Positions 31,379 to 40,085 of a stretch of DNA of 64,000 nucleotides are shown in pieces; the stretch's first letter is position 1; each line of letters starts with the position of its first letter. A model generated the notes under the pieces. That model was given only the letters and a program-made list of their open reading frames with translations. It was not told the origin of the DNA and did no database searches. Where the stretch lies: assembly GCA_014584395.1 (NCBI GenBank), contig JACTMY010000009.1, positions 62,001 to 126,000 of the forward strand. The letters run 5' to 3'. The position numbers and the translations under genes were made by a program. Source of the DNA: Planctomycetota bacterium (GTDB lineage: Bacteria > Planctomycetota > Planctomycetia > Gemmatales > HRBIN36).

Positions 31379-33652
31379 ATGCAAATCACCGAATTCAAAT
31401 CTATCGTGGCGACCTTCGCCGATCCGGGTAGCGAATTGCTGTTTGACAGCACTAACTTCGGCATCTCAATCAACGACGACCTTATCACCGCGAAGATCAC
31501 CACCAGATCGGGCGACGTTTACGTCGATGAGGGGACTGGTGCCGAACCGGCCAGCAAGTGGATCATCAACCGGTTGGCCCGGTTGCCGTTGCTGGCTACG
31601 CGGCTTCGAGAAACCGTCCCCCCTACAGAACACTTCGTTTCTCCGGTCGTATCACTACTGCCGACGCTGGAACGACAGCCGGACGAAAAACGAGTGCCAT
31701 CACCAGATGGCCTGAAGCTGACCCTGGAAGCGCTCGACCAGCGTAGCCCGTTAGAAACGATGGTTCTCTACATCACGAGCGATGCGGGCGAGGGGAAGAC
31801 TTCGCTCATCAACCAACTGGCCCGCGAACAAGCACAACTCTTCATCGACAACAAAGCAGACTGGCTATTGGTCCCGATCCCGCTCGGGGGGCGGCATTTC
31901 CTGCGGTTCGACGACATCACGGTGGGTGTCATGCAGAACCGCTATCGGTTCCCGTTCCTGTATTACCAGTCGTTCCTCGCCCTAGTGAAGATGGGCGTGA
32001 TCGTGCCCGCGTTTGACGGCTTCGAGGAGATGTTCGTGGAGAACAGTTCTGGTGAAGCATTGTCAGCGATGGGGATTCTGGTCGGGTCGCTTGATTCCCA
32101 AGGCGCAATGGTCGTTGCAGCCCGCAAGGCGTACTTCGAGTTCGAGAACCTCCGCATCCAGGAGCGACTCTTCGACACGATCAAGGGATTCTCAGTCGGC
32201 TTTAGCAAACTCGAACTGCACCGCTGGGCAAAGCCGCAGTTCATCGACTATTGCCTCAAACGTGAGATCGATGACCCGGAAGAACTCCATCGACGCGTTA
32301 GTGAACGCCTCTCGTCGGACCACGCACTGCTGACTCGTGCTGTTCTGGTAAAGCGTCTCGTCGATGTCGCAAAGAAGAGCCCCACGCTCGATGGTTTCCT
32401 CGACCAACTCCAGAAATCGGGTGCCGACTTCTTCTCGGTATTCGTGCGAGGCTTGATCGAACGTGAGGCCAATGAGAAATGGCTTGATCGCGACCTAAAG
32501 GACGGAGTGGGTACACCACTTTTCACCGTCGATGAACATTGCGAATTGCTCTCTCAAATCGCACTGTCGATGTGGGAGGCCAAGGTCGATTTCCTGAAAC
32601 GGGATGCATTGGAGTTTGTAGCCGACTACTTCTGTGAGACAGCGCGGAAGACTGCCTTTCAAGCCCAGCAAGTCCGAGAACGGATTCGTGGCCACGCGAT
32701 GCTGATCCCTTCGATGAATGCGTCGAACGCGGTCGAATTCGATCATGACGAGTTTCGCATGTACTTCCTCGGCGAGGGGATCGCACGCCAGATTCGACCG
32801 ATGAACGCCCGCGCCAAGGCAGAGGTTTTAGGAACATTCCGCCGAGGCCCCATTCCCGGCGACGCGATGCTGGCACTGTTCCGCGCGCTGACTCGGGACG
32901 GAACGCTTGACCGCGCTCAAGCAATCAAACTCCTGCTCGAAGTTGCCGGGATGGATGCCCAGGCTTCGTACACCCACGAGAACGTCGCGGAGTTGGTTAT
33001 CTGTCTGCTGAGCGGGATCGACGGCACTGGCGTCAACATTCTGGGCCTCTCGTTCGGCCATGATGCTCTACGCGACAAGAAGATCGCAGGAGTTGCATTC
33101 CAGAATTGCTACTTTTCCAATTCTAGCCTCGACTTGGCAGAACTCACCAATTGCACTTTCGTTAACTGCAAGTTCACACAACTGCGACTCACAGAAACCA
33201 CGCGGGTGTCGGGCGTGGTCTTCCAGGGTTGCGCTGTGGACGCCCTGGTTCTGTCGATGCGGAATCGCGAGATCTGGGGGCCGGCTGAGATCCGGCAACA
33301 GCTTGAACTCGCTGGCGTCACGTTTCGTGAAGATGTTCCGCCCCCTCCTCCGCCTCCGCCAGCTCGTGAGCCTGACCCCGAACTTGTCGATGTCGAGAAA
33401 CTCACTCGCTACTTCATGCGGAGCACTCACATGAGTGAGAGCATTATCCGAATGAAACTTGGCAGTCGAGGGCAAGCATTCATCGACGAGACACTTCCTC
33501 GTCTCCAAAAATGTGGTGTCTTCGTCGAAATCAAGAATCTCGGCTCTGGCGTTCAGCGACGTTTCCGCCTCGGGGTTGCTCTCCAGCTGATCAACGATGC
33601 GATGACTATGGCCAACGGAGATTTCGAGCAATTCCTGGCTCAGTTCAACTGA
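31379..33652 (+). CDS. NACHT-like STAND NTPase with pentapeptide-like region
   Basis: 757 residues. The N-terminal 120 residues are not assigned. NTPase: Walker A TSDAGEGKTS (133-142), Walker B VIVPAFDGFEEM (207-218, the DGFEE form typical of NACHT), a sensor MVVAARKAYF (244-253) and, later, EFDHDEFRMYFLGEG (453-467), which matches the NACHT winged-helix FxHxxFxEYF. Pentapeptide-like repeats about 570-625 (VAFQNCYFSNSSL, LTNCTFVNCKF), a poly-proline linker (654-661), then a C-terminal winged-helix-like part. This is a STAND-type architecture that switches conformation on ligand sensing. Long frames upstream are rejected because this ATG is 2 nt after the partner gene. The sensed trigger is unknown. 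Confidence 0.85.
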   Translation: MQITEFKSIVATFADPGSELLFDSTNFGISINDDLITAKITTRSGDVYVDEGTGAEPASKWIINRLARLPLLATRLRETVPPTEHFVSPVVSLLPTLERQPDEKRVPSPDGLKLTLEALDQRSPLETMVLYITSDAGEGKTSLINQLAREQAQLFIDNKADWLLVPIPLGGRHFLRFDDITVGVMQNRYRFPFLYYQSFLALVKMGVIVPAFDGFEEMFVENSSGEALSAMGILVGSLDSQGAMVVAARKAYFEFENLRIQERLFDTIKGFSVGFSKLELHRWAKPQFIDYCLKREIDDPEELHRRVSERLSSDHALLTRAVLVKRLVDVAKKSPTLDGFLDQLQKSGADFFSVFVRGLIEREANEKWLDRDLKDGVGTPLFTVDEHCELLSQIALSMWEAKVDFLKRDALEFVADYFCETARKTAFQAQQVRERIRGHAMLIPSMNASNAVEFDHDEFRMYFLGEGIARQIRPMNARAKAEVLGTFRRGPIPGDAMLALFRALTRDGTLDRAQAIKLLLEVAGMDAQASYTHENVAELVICLLSGIDGTGVNILGLSFGHDALRDKKIAGVAFQNCYFSNSSLDLAELTNCTFVNCKFTQLRLTETTRVSGVVFQGCAVDALVLSMRNREIWGPAEIRQQLELAGVTFREDVPPPPPPPPAREPDPELVDVEKLTRYFMRSTHMSESIIRMKLGSRGQAFIDETLPRLQKCGVFVEIKNLGSGVQRRFRLGVALQLINDAMTMANGDFEQFLAQFN

Positions 33653-33852
33653 ATGTCCAGTGAGGGCAAATTCATGACCGAATCCGTCGTCGAGCAACCT
33701 TAATTCACCTGGCTGTAAGACATCAAGAAGCGGTTATTAGACAGTAATTTTATTCTTAAGATGACCTGCCGGGGGCAAATTCCGGAGCAGATGCACGAGC
33801 GCATCAGCATTTTCCTAGCTAACGAATATCACCAATTCCGCCGCGCATGAAA
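33653..33852. other. Short gene-free stretch after the defence locus
   Basis: About 200 bp A+T-richer than its surroundings. A 29-codon frame (33761-33850, MTCRGQIPEQMHERISIF...) could be a gene remnant but is too short to support. Confidence 0.3.
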
Positions 33853-33880
33853 AAAACCTGGATGTTCCCAGGGTTTCCGT
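33853..33880 (-). terminator. Intrinsic terminator for tRNA-Val
   Basis: On the minus strand: hairpin AAACCCTGG-GAACAT-CCAGGTTTTTT. Stem followed by U-tract, about 35 nt after the tRNA 3' end. Confidence 0.65.
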
Positions 33881-33909
33881 TTCATGCGTTGTTCTGCGCA
33901 ATCGTACAG

Positions 33910-33983
33910 TGGGCTTTACAGGACTTGAACCTGTGACCTCCTGCGTGTCGAGCAGGCGCTCTAGCCAACTGAGCTAAAAGCCC
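33910..33983 (-). tRNA. tRNA-Val (GAC)
   Basis: 74 nt. Acceptor GGGCTTT/AAAGCCC, D-arm TAGCTCAGTTGG, anticodon stem CCTGC/GCAGG with a TCGACAC loop (anticodon GAC) and a normal T-arm (ACAGG-TTCAAGT-CCTGT). Discriminator A, as expected for Val. Base 33 is C where nearly all tRNAs have U. CCA is not encoded. The 3' end faces the defence locus. Confidence 0.88.
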
Positions 33984-34089
33984 AAGTACCATGCATTATA
34001 AAACCAAAGCGTCTAAAAGCCAGAGGGAGCGAGGCGATTCCGAGGTTCGCAGGGCCGCACGCTTTTTTAACCCCAAGCTTCGATGGCCA

Positions 34090-34125
34090 ATCAAAAACAA
34101 ACACGACCCGCGAACGGGTCGTGTT
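34090..34125 (-). terminator. Intrinsic terminator of outer-membrane protein gene
   Basis: 11-bp perfect stem AACACGACCCG / CGGGTCGTGTT (34100-34125) with a 4-base loop; on the minus strand it is followed by TTTGTTTTTG. Lies 28 nt after the stop of the barrel gene. Confidence 0.88.
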
Positions 34126-34152
34126 GTGATGGAACCATGTGCAACGAAAGGT

Positions 34153-35271
34153 TTAGAAGCGAACGCCAGCGGAGACCGCGAAGCCGAACAGTCCGAGGTT
34201 GCTGTTGGATTCGTTGGCGAAGTTGCCCGAACGGCTGCTGTTGCCGGCGCCGTAGAGCATCTGGCCGACGAAGCCGCCTTGGACGTACAGTTCGGAGCGG
34301 CCCATGTTCGAACGCCATTCGCCGCCGACTTCGATTTCGGTCATGGTCAGGATGGCGTTGCGTTCCTGGTAAGCGCCTTCGATGATGAGGGGGATTTCGC
34401 CGGTCACCAGAGCGGGCTGGGCTTGGGCGGAGAACGAGGTCTGCTTGCCCTTGCCGAAGAGGACGGAGACGCGGCCCGAGCTGTAGATCGCCAAGCCGCC
34501 GCCGATGGGCAGACGGCCATCCAGCGCCACGGTCGGCCCCACGGCGTTCAGGTTGTGGCCCGACACCAAGAGCTGATTGGTGAACACTCCACCGCCCGGG
34601 GTGTTAATGAACACATTGTAGTTCTGGGCCATGTGCAAGTAGCGAACGCCGCCGGCCATGAGCAGATCCAGACTGGCGACCTTGGCTTCCTTGGTCGATT
34701 CAAAGTCCCAGGTCAGCAAGCTGAGGTCGCTTTGCGCCAACAGGGAAGCGGGGGCATTGGGAGCGCCAAACGTCGAGATCGGATTGATCAGCGGGCTGGC
34801 GGTCGAAATCTGCTGGCTGGGATTGACGAAAATGCCCGAGCCGATGGTGTCAATGGCGGTTTGGGTGTCATCCCAACTTCCTTGCACCCAGCGCGTGCGG
34901 AAGCCGATGCCGTCGCGGGAGCCGAAGCCCAAGACGACGCGGGGCAGCCAATCGGCTTCGGGTTCGAAGGTGGTGACCGTGGAAGAAGAAATCGTGCCGT
35001 TAATACCTTGGTTGACGGCATCAAACGTGCGGGTCACGAACGCCGCATTGTTGTCCCAGCGCGGCTTGAGCAACAGGAAGCCAACCTCGCCATAAGCGCT
35101 GCCGCGGCTGCAGCAATCGTCATTGGCAACCCAATCATGATGATGATGAGCCGGAGCATACATGATGCTTTGCGGCATCGAGGCGGGTTGGGATGGAGCC
35201 TGAGCCATCGCGCTGCCGCCAAGCCAACTCAATGCAACGGCGCTCAAAGCGCTAGCGAGCATCTTTTTCAT
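34153..35271 (-). CDS. Lpg1974/BBP7-type outer-membrane beta-barrel protein
   Basis: 372 residues starting MKKMLASALSAVALSWLGG, a signal peptide cleaved after AMA. The mature start (YGEVGFLLLKPRWDNNAAFVTR) and the long series of alternating strands match the planctomycete BBP7/Lpg1974 barrel family. The sequence ends SAGVRF, an aromatic C-terminus suited to BAM-mediated insertion. An earlier in-frame ATG is ignored because AAAGGAT lies 7 nt in front of this one. It probably forms a pore or structural component. A second member of the family is at 57736. Confidence 0.85.
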   Translation of the reverse strand: MKKMLASALSAVALSWLGGSAMAQAPSQPASMPQSIMYAPAHHHHDWVANDDCCSRGSAYGEVGFLLLKPRWDNNAAFVTRTFDAVNQGINGTISSSTVTTFEPEADWLPRVVLGFGSRDGIGFRTRWVQGSWDDTQTAIDTIGSGIFVNPSQQISTASPLINPISTFGAPNAPASLLAQSDLSLLTWDFESTKEAKVASLDLLMAGGVRYLHMAQNYNVFINTPGGGVFTNQLLVSGHNLNAVGPTVALDGRLPIGGGLAIYSSGRVSVLFGKGKQTSFSAQAQPALVTGEIPLIIEGAYQERNAILTMTEIEVGGEWRSNMGRSELYVQGGFVGQMLYGAGNSSRSGNFANESNSNLGLFGFAVSAGVRF

Positions 35272-35715
35272 GGGTGATCCTTTCTGCCTCATGCAGAATA
35301 ATGGTTCCAAAATCCGTTTCGAAAGCCTCAACCCGCCCATCGGACTCCTCGGGAGATGCTCTCAGCGGCATCACGCCGATGGGACGATTGAGTGCACGCG
35401 CGATGTGCGTCGTGACGCTTGGTTCATCGGCAAGTTTTTTACCCCATTTTCAAGCTTCCGGCCGGGGAAAGCGAAAGGCAAGTCAAGCGATCTCACTAAG
35501 GTTGCTATGAGTGGTGCCGTCGTTGTTTAGAGTTGAATCCCTCTCTTGCGTACAACCCGCAAGCCACAAGGGATCGTTTCCTCAAAAGCACGGCGAATTC
35601 CTCAAGATCCATGGGGGTTGTTTTTTTCTAATGTTTTCGCGGCCAAGGCTGGTAAAACATAGGGATAGACATGCCAAGGACTCAGGGATTCGAGAGATTG
35701 GAAAAGGTTTAACTC
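35272..35715. other. Divergent intergenic region, 444 bp
   Basis: Lies between the barrel gene (leftward) and the caspase-like gene (rightward), so it should hold two promoters. No clear -35/-10 boxes, operator or RNA were identified. Confidence 0.35.
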
Positions 35716-37917
35716 ATGTCCCAACCTTTCCTGCAAGCCATTTGCCCTCATTGTCAGAAAAGTTTGCGTGCCCCGGCCCACCTGGCCGGCAAGAGCGTCA
35801 AATGCAAACACTGCGGGCAGCGCTTGAACCTGCCGCGAAACGCAGGGGAACCATCGACCGTGGAACCCTCGGCCGCGGGGGCGCGGCCAGGGACCGCTGA
35901 AGCGACCACTCATCCACGTTCGAATAAAGCGCCGTTGAACGAACGCTCTTCGGCGAAAAGACCGATTCTGCGGCAACAAGCCGATAGCGACCTGGATCGG
36001 GATGTAGATGAGGATCCCGTCGAACTCATCCCCCTGGACGCCAAGAAAAAGCTGCGGCGGATTAATCCCGCCATCGTGATGCCGATCGTCTTTCTGTTCG
36101 TTTTGCTCGTCGCCGGCGGCGTCCTGTGGGTGGTGTTTGGCGATGACTTGCGCCAGCTTTGGCAGGCCGAGTTGGCCACGGATCGACCGCCCACGCAAAC
36201 GGAATCGCTCCTTGACCAGGCCGCGCAGCAAACCCGACCAGAAGGCGGCTTCCGTCCGTCCGGCCCGGAAGGCACGCGGCCGCGCGGCCCATCGTCCACC
36301 CGTCCGGGGGGCCGCACGCCGCCGCTGCAGACCAGCCGCTTCTCTGGGCCCTTTCCGGGACGTGCCTTGTTGATCGGCATCAAAAACTATCTCTATCTGC
36401 AGCCGCTCAATCCCAATTATGCCCCCGACCTGACCCGCGATCCCTTGGGACTGCATGGACTGAAAAGGGCCTTGATCGAGGACACGGCGTTTCGCAAGGA
36501 CCAGGTTTTGGAACTGAGCGACGTGGCCCAGGAGCAGCCCATCGCCCCCACGAAGGCCGTCCTCGAAGCCACGATCAAGGACTTTTTAGAGAAGAGCCGA
36601 CCGCAGGACCGCGTCATCCTGGTGTTTGTCGGACACGTCGGCATGGTGAAAGAGCAGGGGTATCTATTTCCAATCGACGCCGAGATGGACGCGGTGGATC
36701 GGCTCATTTCCATTGAGTCATTACTGGCTCAGCTTGGCGCTTGCCCGGCCCGGCAAAAGTTGCTCATCATCGATCCCTCGCCCTTCGATCCAGATCAGAT
36801 GGCGTACCGGCCCGCGCCGGATGCCTCGGACGCCAAGTTCCACGAGTTGTTTAAGAAGGCCCCCGAGGGCGTGCAGGTCTGGCTAGCGTGCCAACCCGGC
36901 CAGCAATCCCACCTTCCCTACAAACACAACACCAACGGATCAGCTTTCATCCATTGGCTGACCAAGGTCAGTTCCATCAACAACCCGGAATACTGGCGGC
37001 TCATTGAAAAGCATCCCGCCCTCAAGGACGAGCCGCTTCCCATGTTGCTGATGGAGCAGACCATCACTGGCCAAACACATGCGTTTGTGAAGGAAAAACT
37101 GCGCGTGGAGCAAACACCCGTGCTCCTGGGCAAGGAGGTCTCTTTTAAGGGAACGAAACAGGAAGCAGACCCAATTCCCCTGACCGTCCAGGGGATCATT
37201 CAGCCCGATGCCAAGGCGGATGCGCGTCTTTTGGATTCCTTGCTGAACGAACTGTCGCTCATCAACGACCCGCATCGAACATGGAAAGAGTACGCCATCC
37301 AATTTCAATCACTCAAGCTGGATCCGCGCTTTACCAAGGACGGCACGGCCGACTTCAAGACCTTGGCGGACCTGAGGAGCCGATTCAAGGACAAACCCGT
37401 TCGGCTCTTTTGCCTGGAAATCGCTCAGCAACTGAACAAGAAAGAAGACTTCCGCATGACCTTCACCCAGGCGGAAGTCAACAACAAGCGGCTCGTGGAA
37501 ACGCTGCAGCAAGCTCCGGCCAGCGCCTACGCGGACTTGATGGACCTCGTGGAACGGGCCAAGGAATTGGAGTCGGAGCGGGATAAGGAATCCCCGCGCT
37601 GGCAGGCCCATTACGACTACTACCATGCCCGGCTCCTGGGCAAGACGATCACGGTCTCGGAATACAATTTCGTCTTGGGCAACAGCATCCGCAAAGACAG
37701 CCCCACGCTGCAAGACCCCCGGCAGCATGATGGCTGGGTCATCATCCCGCAGGAACGCTTGCAGCAAAGCGACAGTCGCGGCCTCAATAACGATCGTAAG
37801 AAAATCCTTGAGCGTATGATCAAGGACTATCCGCAAACGCCGTGGGAATGGGTAGCCCGGAGCGAGTTGGCCACCTTCATCGGTTTGAAATTGCACGAAA
37901 CCAAGCTCAGGCGTTAA
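35716..37917 (+). CDS. Membrane protein with zinc ribbon and degenerate caspase-like domain
   Basis: 733 residues. Zinc ribbon C10-C13-C30-C33 of planctomycete type, a charged linker, a membrane helix (about 119-141), a Pro/Gly-rich linker, then a caspase-like domain (about 215-420). The catalytic His is present (VFVGHVGMV, H307), but the cysteine position, normally D-x-C-x-S-G, reads IIDPSPFDP (351-359). It therefore lacks the nucleophile. A helical C-terminal region (about 500-733) follows with no known motif. It is probably a scaffold or signalling pseudo-peptidase. Related to caspase-like proteins common in planctomycetes, which often pair with kinase-like genes. Confidence 0.78.
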   Translation: MSQPFLQAICPHCQKSLRAPAHLAGKSVKCKHCGQRLNLPRNAGEPSTVEPSAAGARPGTAEATTHPRSNKAPLNERSSAKRPILRQQADSDLDRDVDEDPVELIPLDAKKKLRRINPAIVMPIVFLFVLLVAGGVLWVVFGDDLRQLWQAELATDRPPTQTESLLDQAAQQTRPEGGFRPSGPEGTRPRGPSSTRPGGRTPPLQTSRFSGPFPGRALLIGIKNYLYLQPLNPNYAPDLTRDPLGLHGLKRALIEDTAFRKDQVLELSDVAQEQPIAPTKAVLEATIKDFLEKSRPQDRVILVFVGHVGMVKEQGYLFPIDAEMDAVDRLISIESLLAQLGACPARQKLLIIDPSPFDPDQMAYRPAPDASDAKFHELFKKAPEGVQVWLACQPGQQSHLPYKHNTNGSAFIHWLTKVSSINNPEYWRLIEKHPALKDEPLPMLLMEQTITGQTHAFVKEKLRVEQTPVLLGKEVSFKGTKQEADPIPLTVQGIIQPDAKADARLLDSLLNELSLINDPHRTWKEYAIQFQSLKLDPRFTKDGTADFKTLADLRSRFKDKPVRLFCLEIAQQLNKKEDFRMTFTQAEVNNKRLVETLQQAPASAYADLMDLVERAKELESERDKESPRWQAHYDYYHARLLGKTITVSEYNFVLGNSIRKDSPTLQDPRQHDGWVIIPQERLQQSDSRGLNNDRKKILERMIKDYPQTPWEWVARSELATFIGLKLHETKLRR

Positions 37918-37946
37918 AGCCATGCCGCATTGAGAAGGGCCTAACC

Positions 37947-38888
37947 ATGATGGATGATCGCGGAATGGATGATTTGCTGCCCCGCATCACGCAGGAAATC
38001 GTCGCCAGTTACGCGCAGTATCCGAAAATGAGCCATTTGGGGCATCGACCGCTGCCCAGCCGCGAAGCCATCGTCGCCATTCTGGGGGATGTGTTTGAGC
38101 TGTTCTACCCCGGCTTTTATCGCCGGCAAAATCTGCATTTGGGCAACGTCATCTATCACGTCGGCGACCTGGTGGATAGTTTGTATGACCGGTTGAGCGA
38201 ACAGATCGGCCGGGCTTTGGTCTACATGCAGGCCACGGATGAGCAGGCGTCGCTGGATGAAATCGTGGCCCCGCAAAAAGCGATGGCCTTTCTCGAGCGG
38301 CTGCCGCATCTGCGTTCCGTCTTGCAGGACGACGTGGCGGCCGCCCTCAATGGCGACCCCGCGGCCCACAATCATGCCGAGATCGTCTTCTGCTATCCAG
38401 GACTTTACGCCGTCACCGTCCATCGCATTGCCCACGAGCTGCTTTCTCAAGGCATTCCCCTGATTCCCCGCATGATGAGCGAATATGCCCATTCGCTCAC
38501 CGGCATCGACATCCACCCTGGCGCTCAGATCGGCCGGCACTTCTTCATTGATCACGGCACGGGCGTGGTCATCGGCGAGACATGCATCATCGGCCATCAT
38601 GTCACCTTGTACCAGGGCGTCACGCTCGGCTCGTTGACTTTTCCCCGCGACGCGGCGGGCAACATCATCCGCGGGAAAAAGCGGCATCCGACCTTGGAAG
38701 ATGGCGTCATTGTCTACGCCAACGCCACCGTGCTCGGCGGGCATACCGTAGTCGGGCATCATTCCATCGTCGGCTCGAACGTCTGGCTGACGCACAGCGT
38801 GGAACCCTACACCGTGGTCACCCTGGAAAAGCCATCGCTCCGCTTCAAGGGACAAGCCAGCGAGTATGAAGTCAACTACCAGATATAA
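37947..38888 (+). CDS. cysE: Serine O-acetyltransferase
   Basis: 313 residues starting MMDDRGMDDLLPRI. The N-terminal helical half is followed by the left-handed beta-helix hexapeptide region (GIDIHPGAQIGRHFFIDHG, GVVIGETCIIGHH, then GVIVYANATVLGG). Transfers acetyl from acetyl-CoA to serine, the first step of cysteine synthesis. It resembles the EpsC/long CysE form. Start chosen over an upstream ATG in another frame context; a GGGCC region precedes it. It is followed after 56 nt by an exported sulfurtransferase, so a link to sulfur metabolism is likely. Confidence 0.92.
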   Translation: MMDDRGMDDLLPRITQEIVASYAQYPKMSHLGHRPLPSREAIVAILGDVFELFYPGFYRRQNLHLGNVIYHVGDLVDSLYDRLSEQIGRALVYMQATDEQASLDEIVAPQKAMAFLERLPHLRSVLQDDVAAALNGDPAAHNHAEIVFCYPGLYAVTVHRIAHELLSQGIPLIPRMMSEYAHSLTGIDIHPGAQIGRHFFIDHGTGVVIGETCIIGHHVTLYQGVTLGSLTFPRDAAGNIIRGKKRHPTLEDGVIVYANATVLGGHTVVGHHSIVGSNVWLTHSVEPYTVVTLEKPSLRFKGQASEYEVNYQI

Positions 38889-38944
38889 TGTGGATCAATA
38901 GTCAGTCGATTTGGCTTTACCCTCAAATATGGAGGAACACGACC

Positions 38945-39910
38945 ATGGCCGCGATGCTCTGGATGGCTTGGTTGATCGCGCCGCTGGCGTCTTTATCAGC
39001 GTCTGCACTGGTTCAGGCTGAAGAAACCTATCCCCGAGCGGAGATGCTCGTGGAAGTCGAAGAATTGATCCGAGCGACTCCGGATGCGCGTGCCAGCAGC
39101 TACTTGATCCTGGATGCGCGGCCGCGAAAAAAGTACGAGGAGAATCACATCCCCGGGGCATTGTGGGTTGATACCGAGCAATGGTCCAAGGCCTTTGCCA
39201 CGGAAGCGACCGCGCTGGCGCGTGGGCTGCAAGGACACTTGAAAAAGGCAGCGGATCGCCGCATCGTCATCTATGACGACAGCAGGACCAATCAAGCCGC
39301 GCGTGTTTGGTGGATTCTCCGCTATGCGGGGGCGCGGAAGGTCAGTTTGCTCAACGGCGGTTGGCTGGCCTGGACGGCCCGCAAAGCCCCCGTGGAAAGC
39401 GGCTTCACCGACGTCCAAAAGTGGCCCGACCCCATGCAACACATGGACGAAGGCGACACGACCTTTGCGGAAGCGAATACGAAACGCTTGATAACGATGC
39501 GGCAACTGTTGGAGGTGCTCAAGGAACCGGGGCAAACACAAATCGTCGACGCACGCTCCGAAGGAGAATACTGCGGCATGGTCGGTATGGCCAAGCGGCT
39601 GGGTTCGATCCCAGGGGCGATCCATCTGGAGTGGACCGATTTACTCGACGCCAAGACCCATCGCTTTAAAGCGCCCGCTGAACTGCGAGAACTGTTCGCC
39701 AAGGCTGGGATTAAGCTAGATCAACCCGCCGTGACCTACTGCCAATCCGGCGGCAGAGCCTCGGTCATGGCTTTCGCCCTGGAACTCATGGGCGGACGGC
39801 AGGTGCAAAATTATTATGCCAGTTGGGCGGAATGGGGCAACCAGGACGAGACGCCTATCGTCAAGCCCAAGCCGAAAAAGCCGGCTTCGGACCAGGTGGA
39901 TCGACGTTGA
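38945..39910 (+). CDS. Exported sulfurtransferase (tandem rhodanese)
   Basis: 321 residues from MAAMLWMAWLIA, with GGAGG 8 nt upstream. This start leaves a normal signal peptide (cleavage near ALVQA). Two rhodanese domains: the first (about 50-170) has Asp in place of the catalytic cysteine (IYDDSR), the second has the active C266 in YCQSGGRAS. Like thiosulfate or 3-mercaptopyruvate sulfurtransferases it should move sulfur to a thiophilic acceptor, here in the periplasm. Neighbour of cysE. Confidence 0.85.
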   Translation: MAAMLWMAWLIAPLASLSASALVQAEETYPRAEMLVEVEELIRATPDARASSYLILDARPRKKYEENHIPGALWVDTEQWSKAFATEATALARGLQGHLKKAADRRIVIYDDSRTNQAARVWWILRYAGARKVSLLNGGWLAWTARKAPVESGFTDVQKWPDPMQHMDEGDTTFAEANTKRLITMRQLLEVLKEPGQTQIVDARSEGEYCGMVGMAKRLGSIPGAIHLEWTDLLDAKTHRFKAPAELRELFAKAGIKLDQPAVTYCQSGGRASVMAFALELMGGRQVQNYYASWAEWGNQDETPIVKPKPKKPASDQVDRR

Positions 39911-39947
39911 ATAACGTCCCGATGGCAGTCATGCAGGGACCTCACAG

Positions 39948-39977
39948 CCACGGGTTGCGCCCGTGGTTTTCTTTTGC
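39948..39977 (+). terminator. Intrinsic terminator after sulfurtransferase gene
   Basis: Stem CCACGGG / CCCGTGG with loop TTGCG, followed by TTTTCTTTT. Confidence 0.85.
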
Positions 39978-40085
39978 CCCAAACGCTGCGTCCAAGCCGC
40001 GGATTTAATACAATAACCGTTCCATTCGACCTGGATAAGTCGTCCGGTCCGTGACTTGCCATTTAGCGAAAAAAGGACGCCAATC

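Noticed and set aside
33991-35277. 428-aa plus-strand frame
   Set aside because: Exact antisense of the outer-membrane barrel gene, with Ala/Val/Gly-rich shadow composition.
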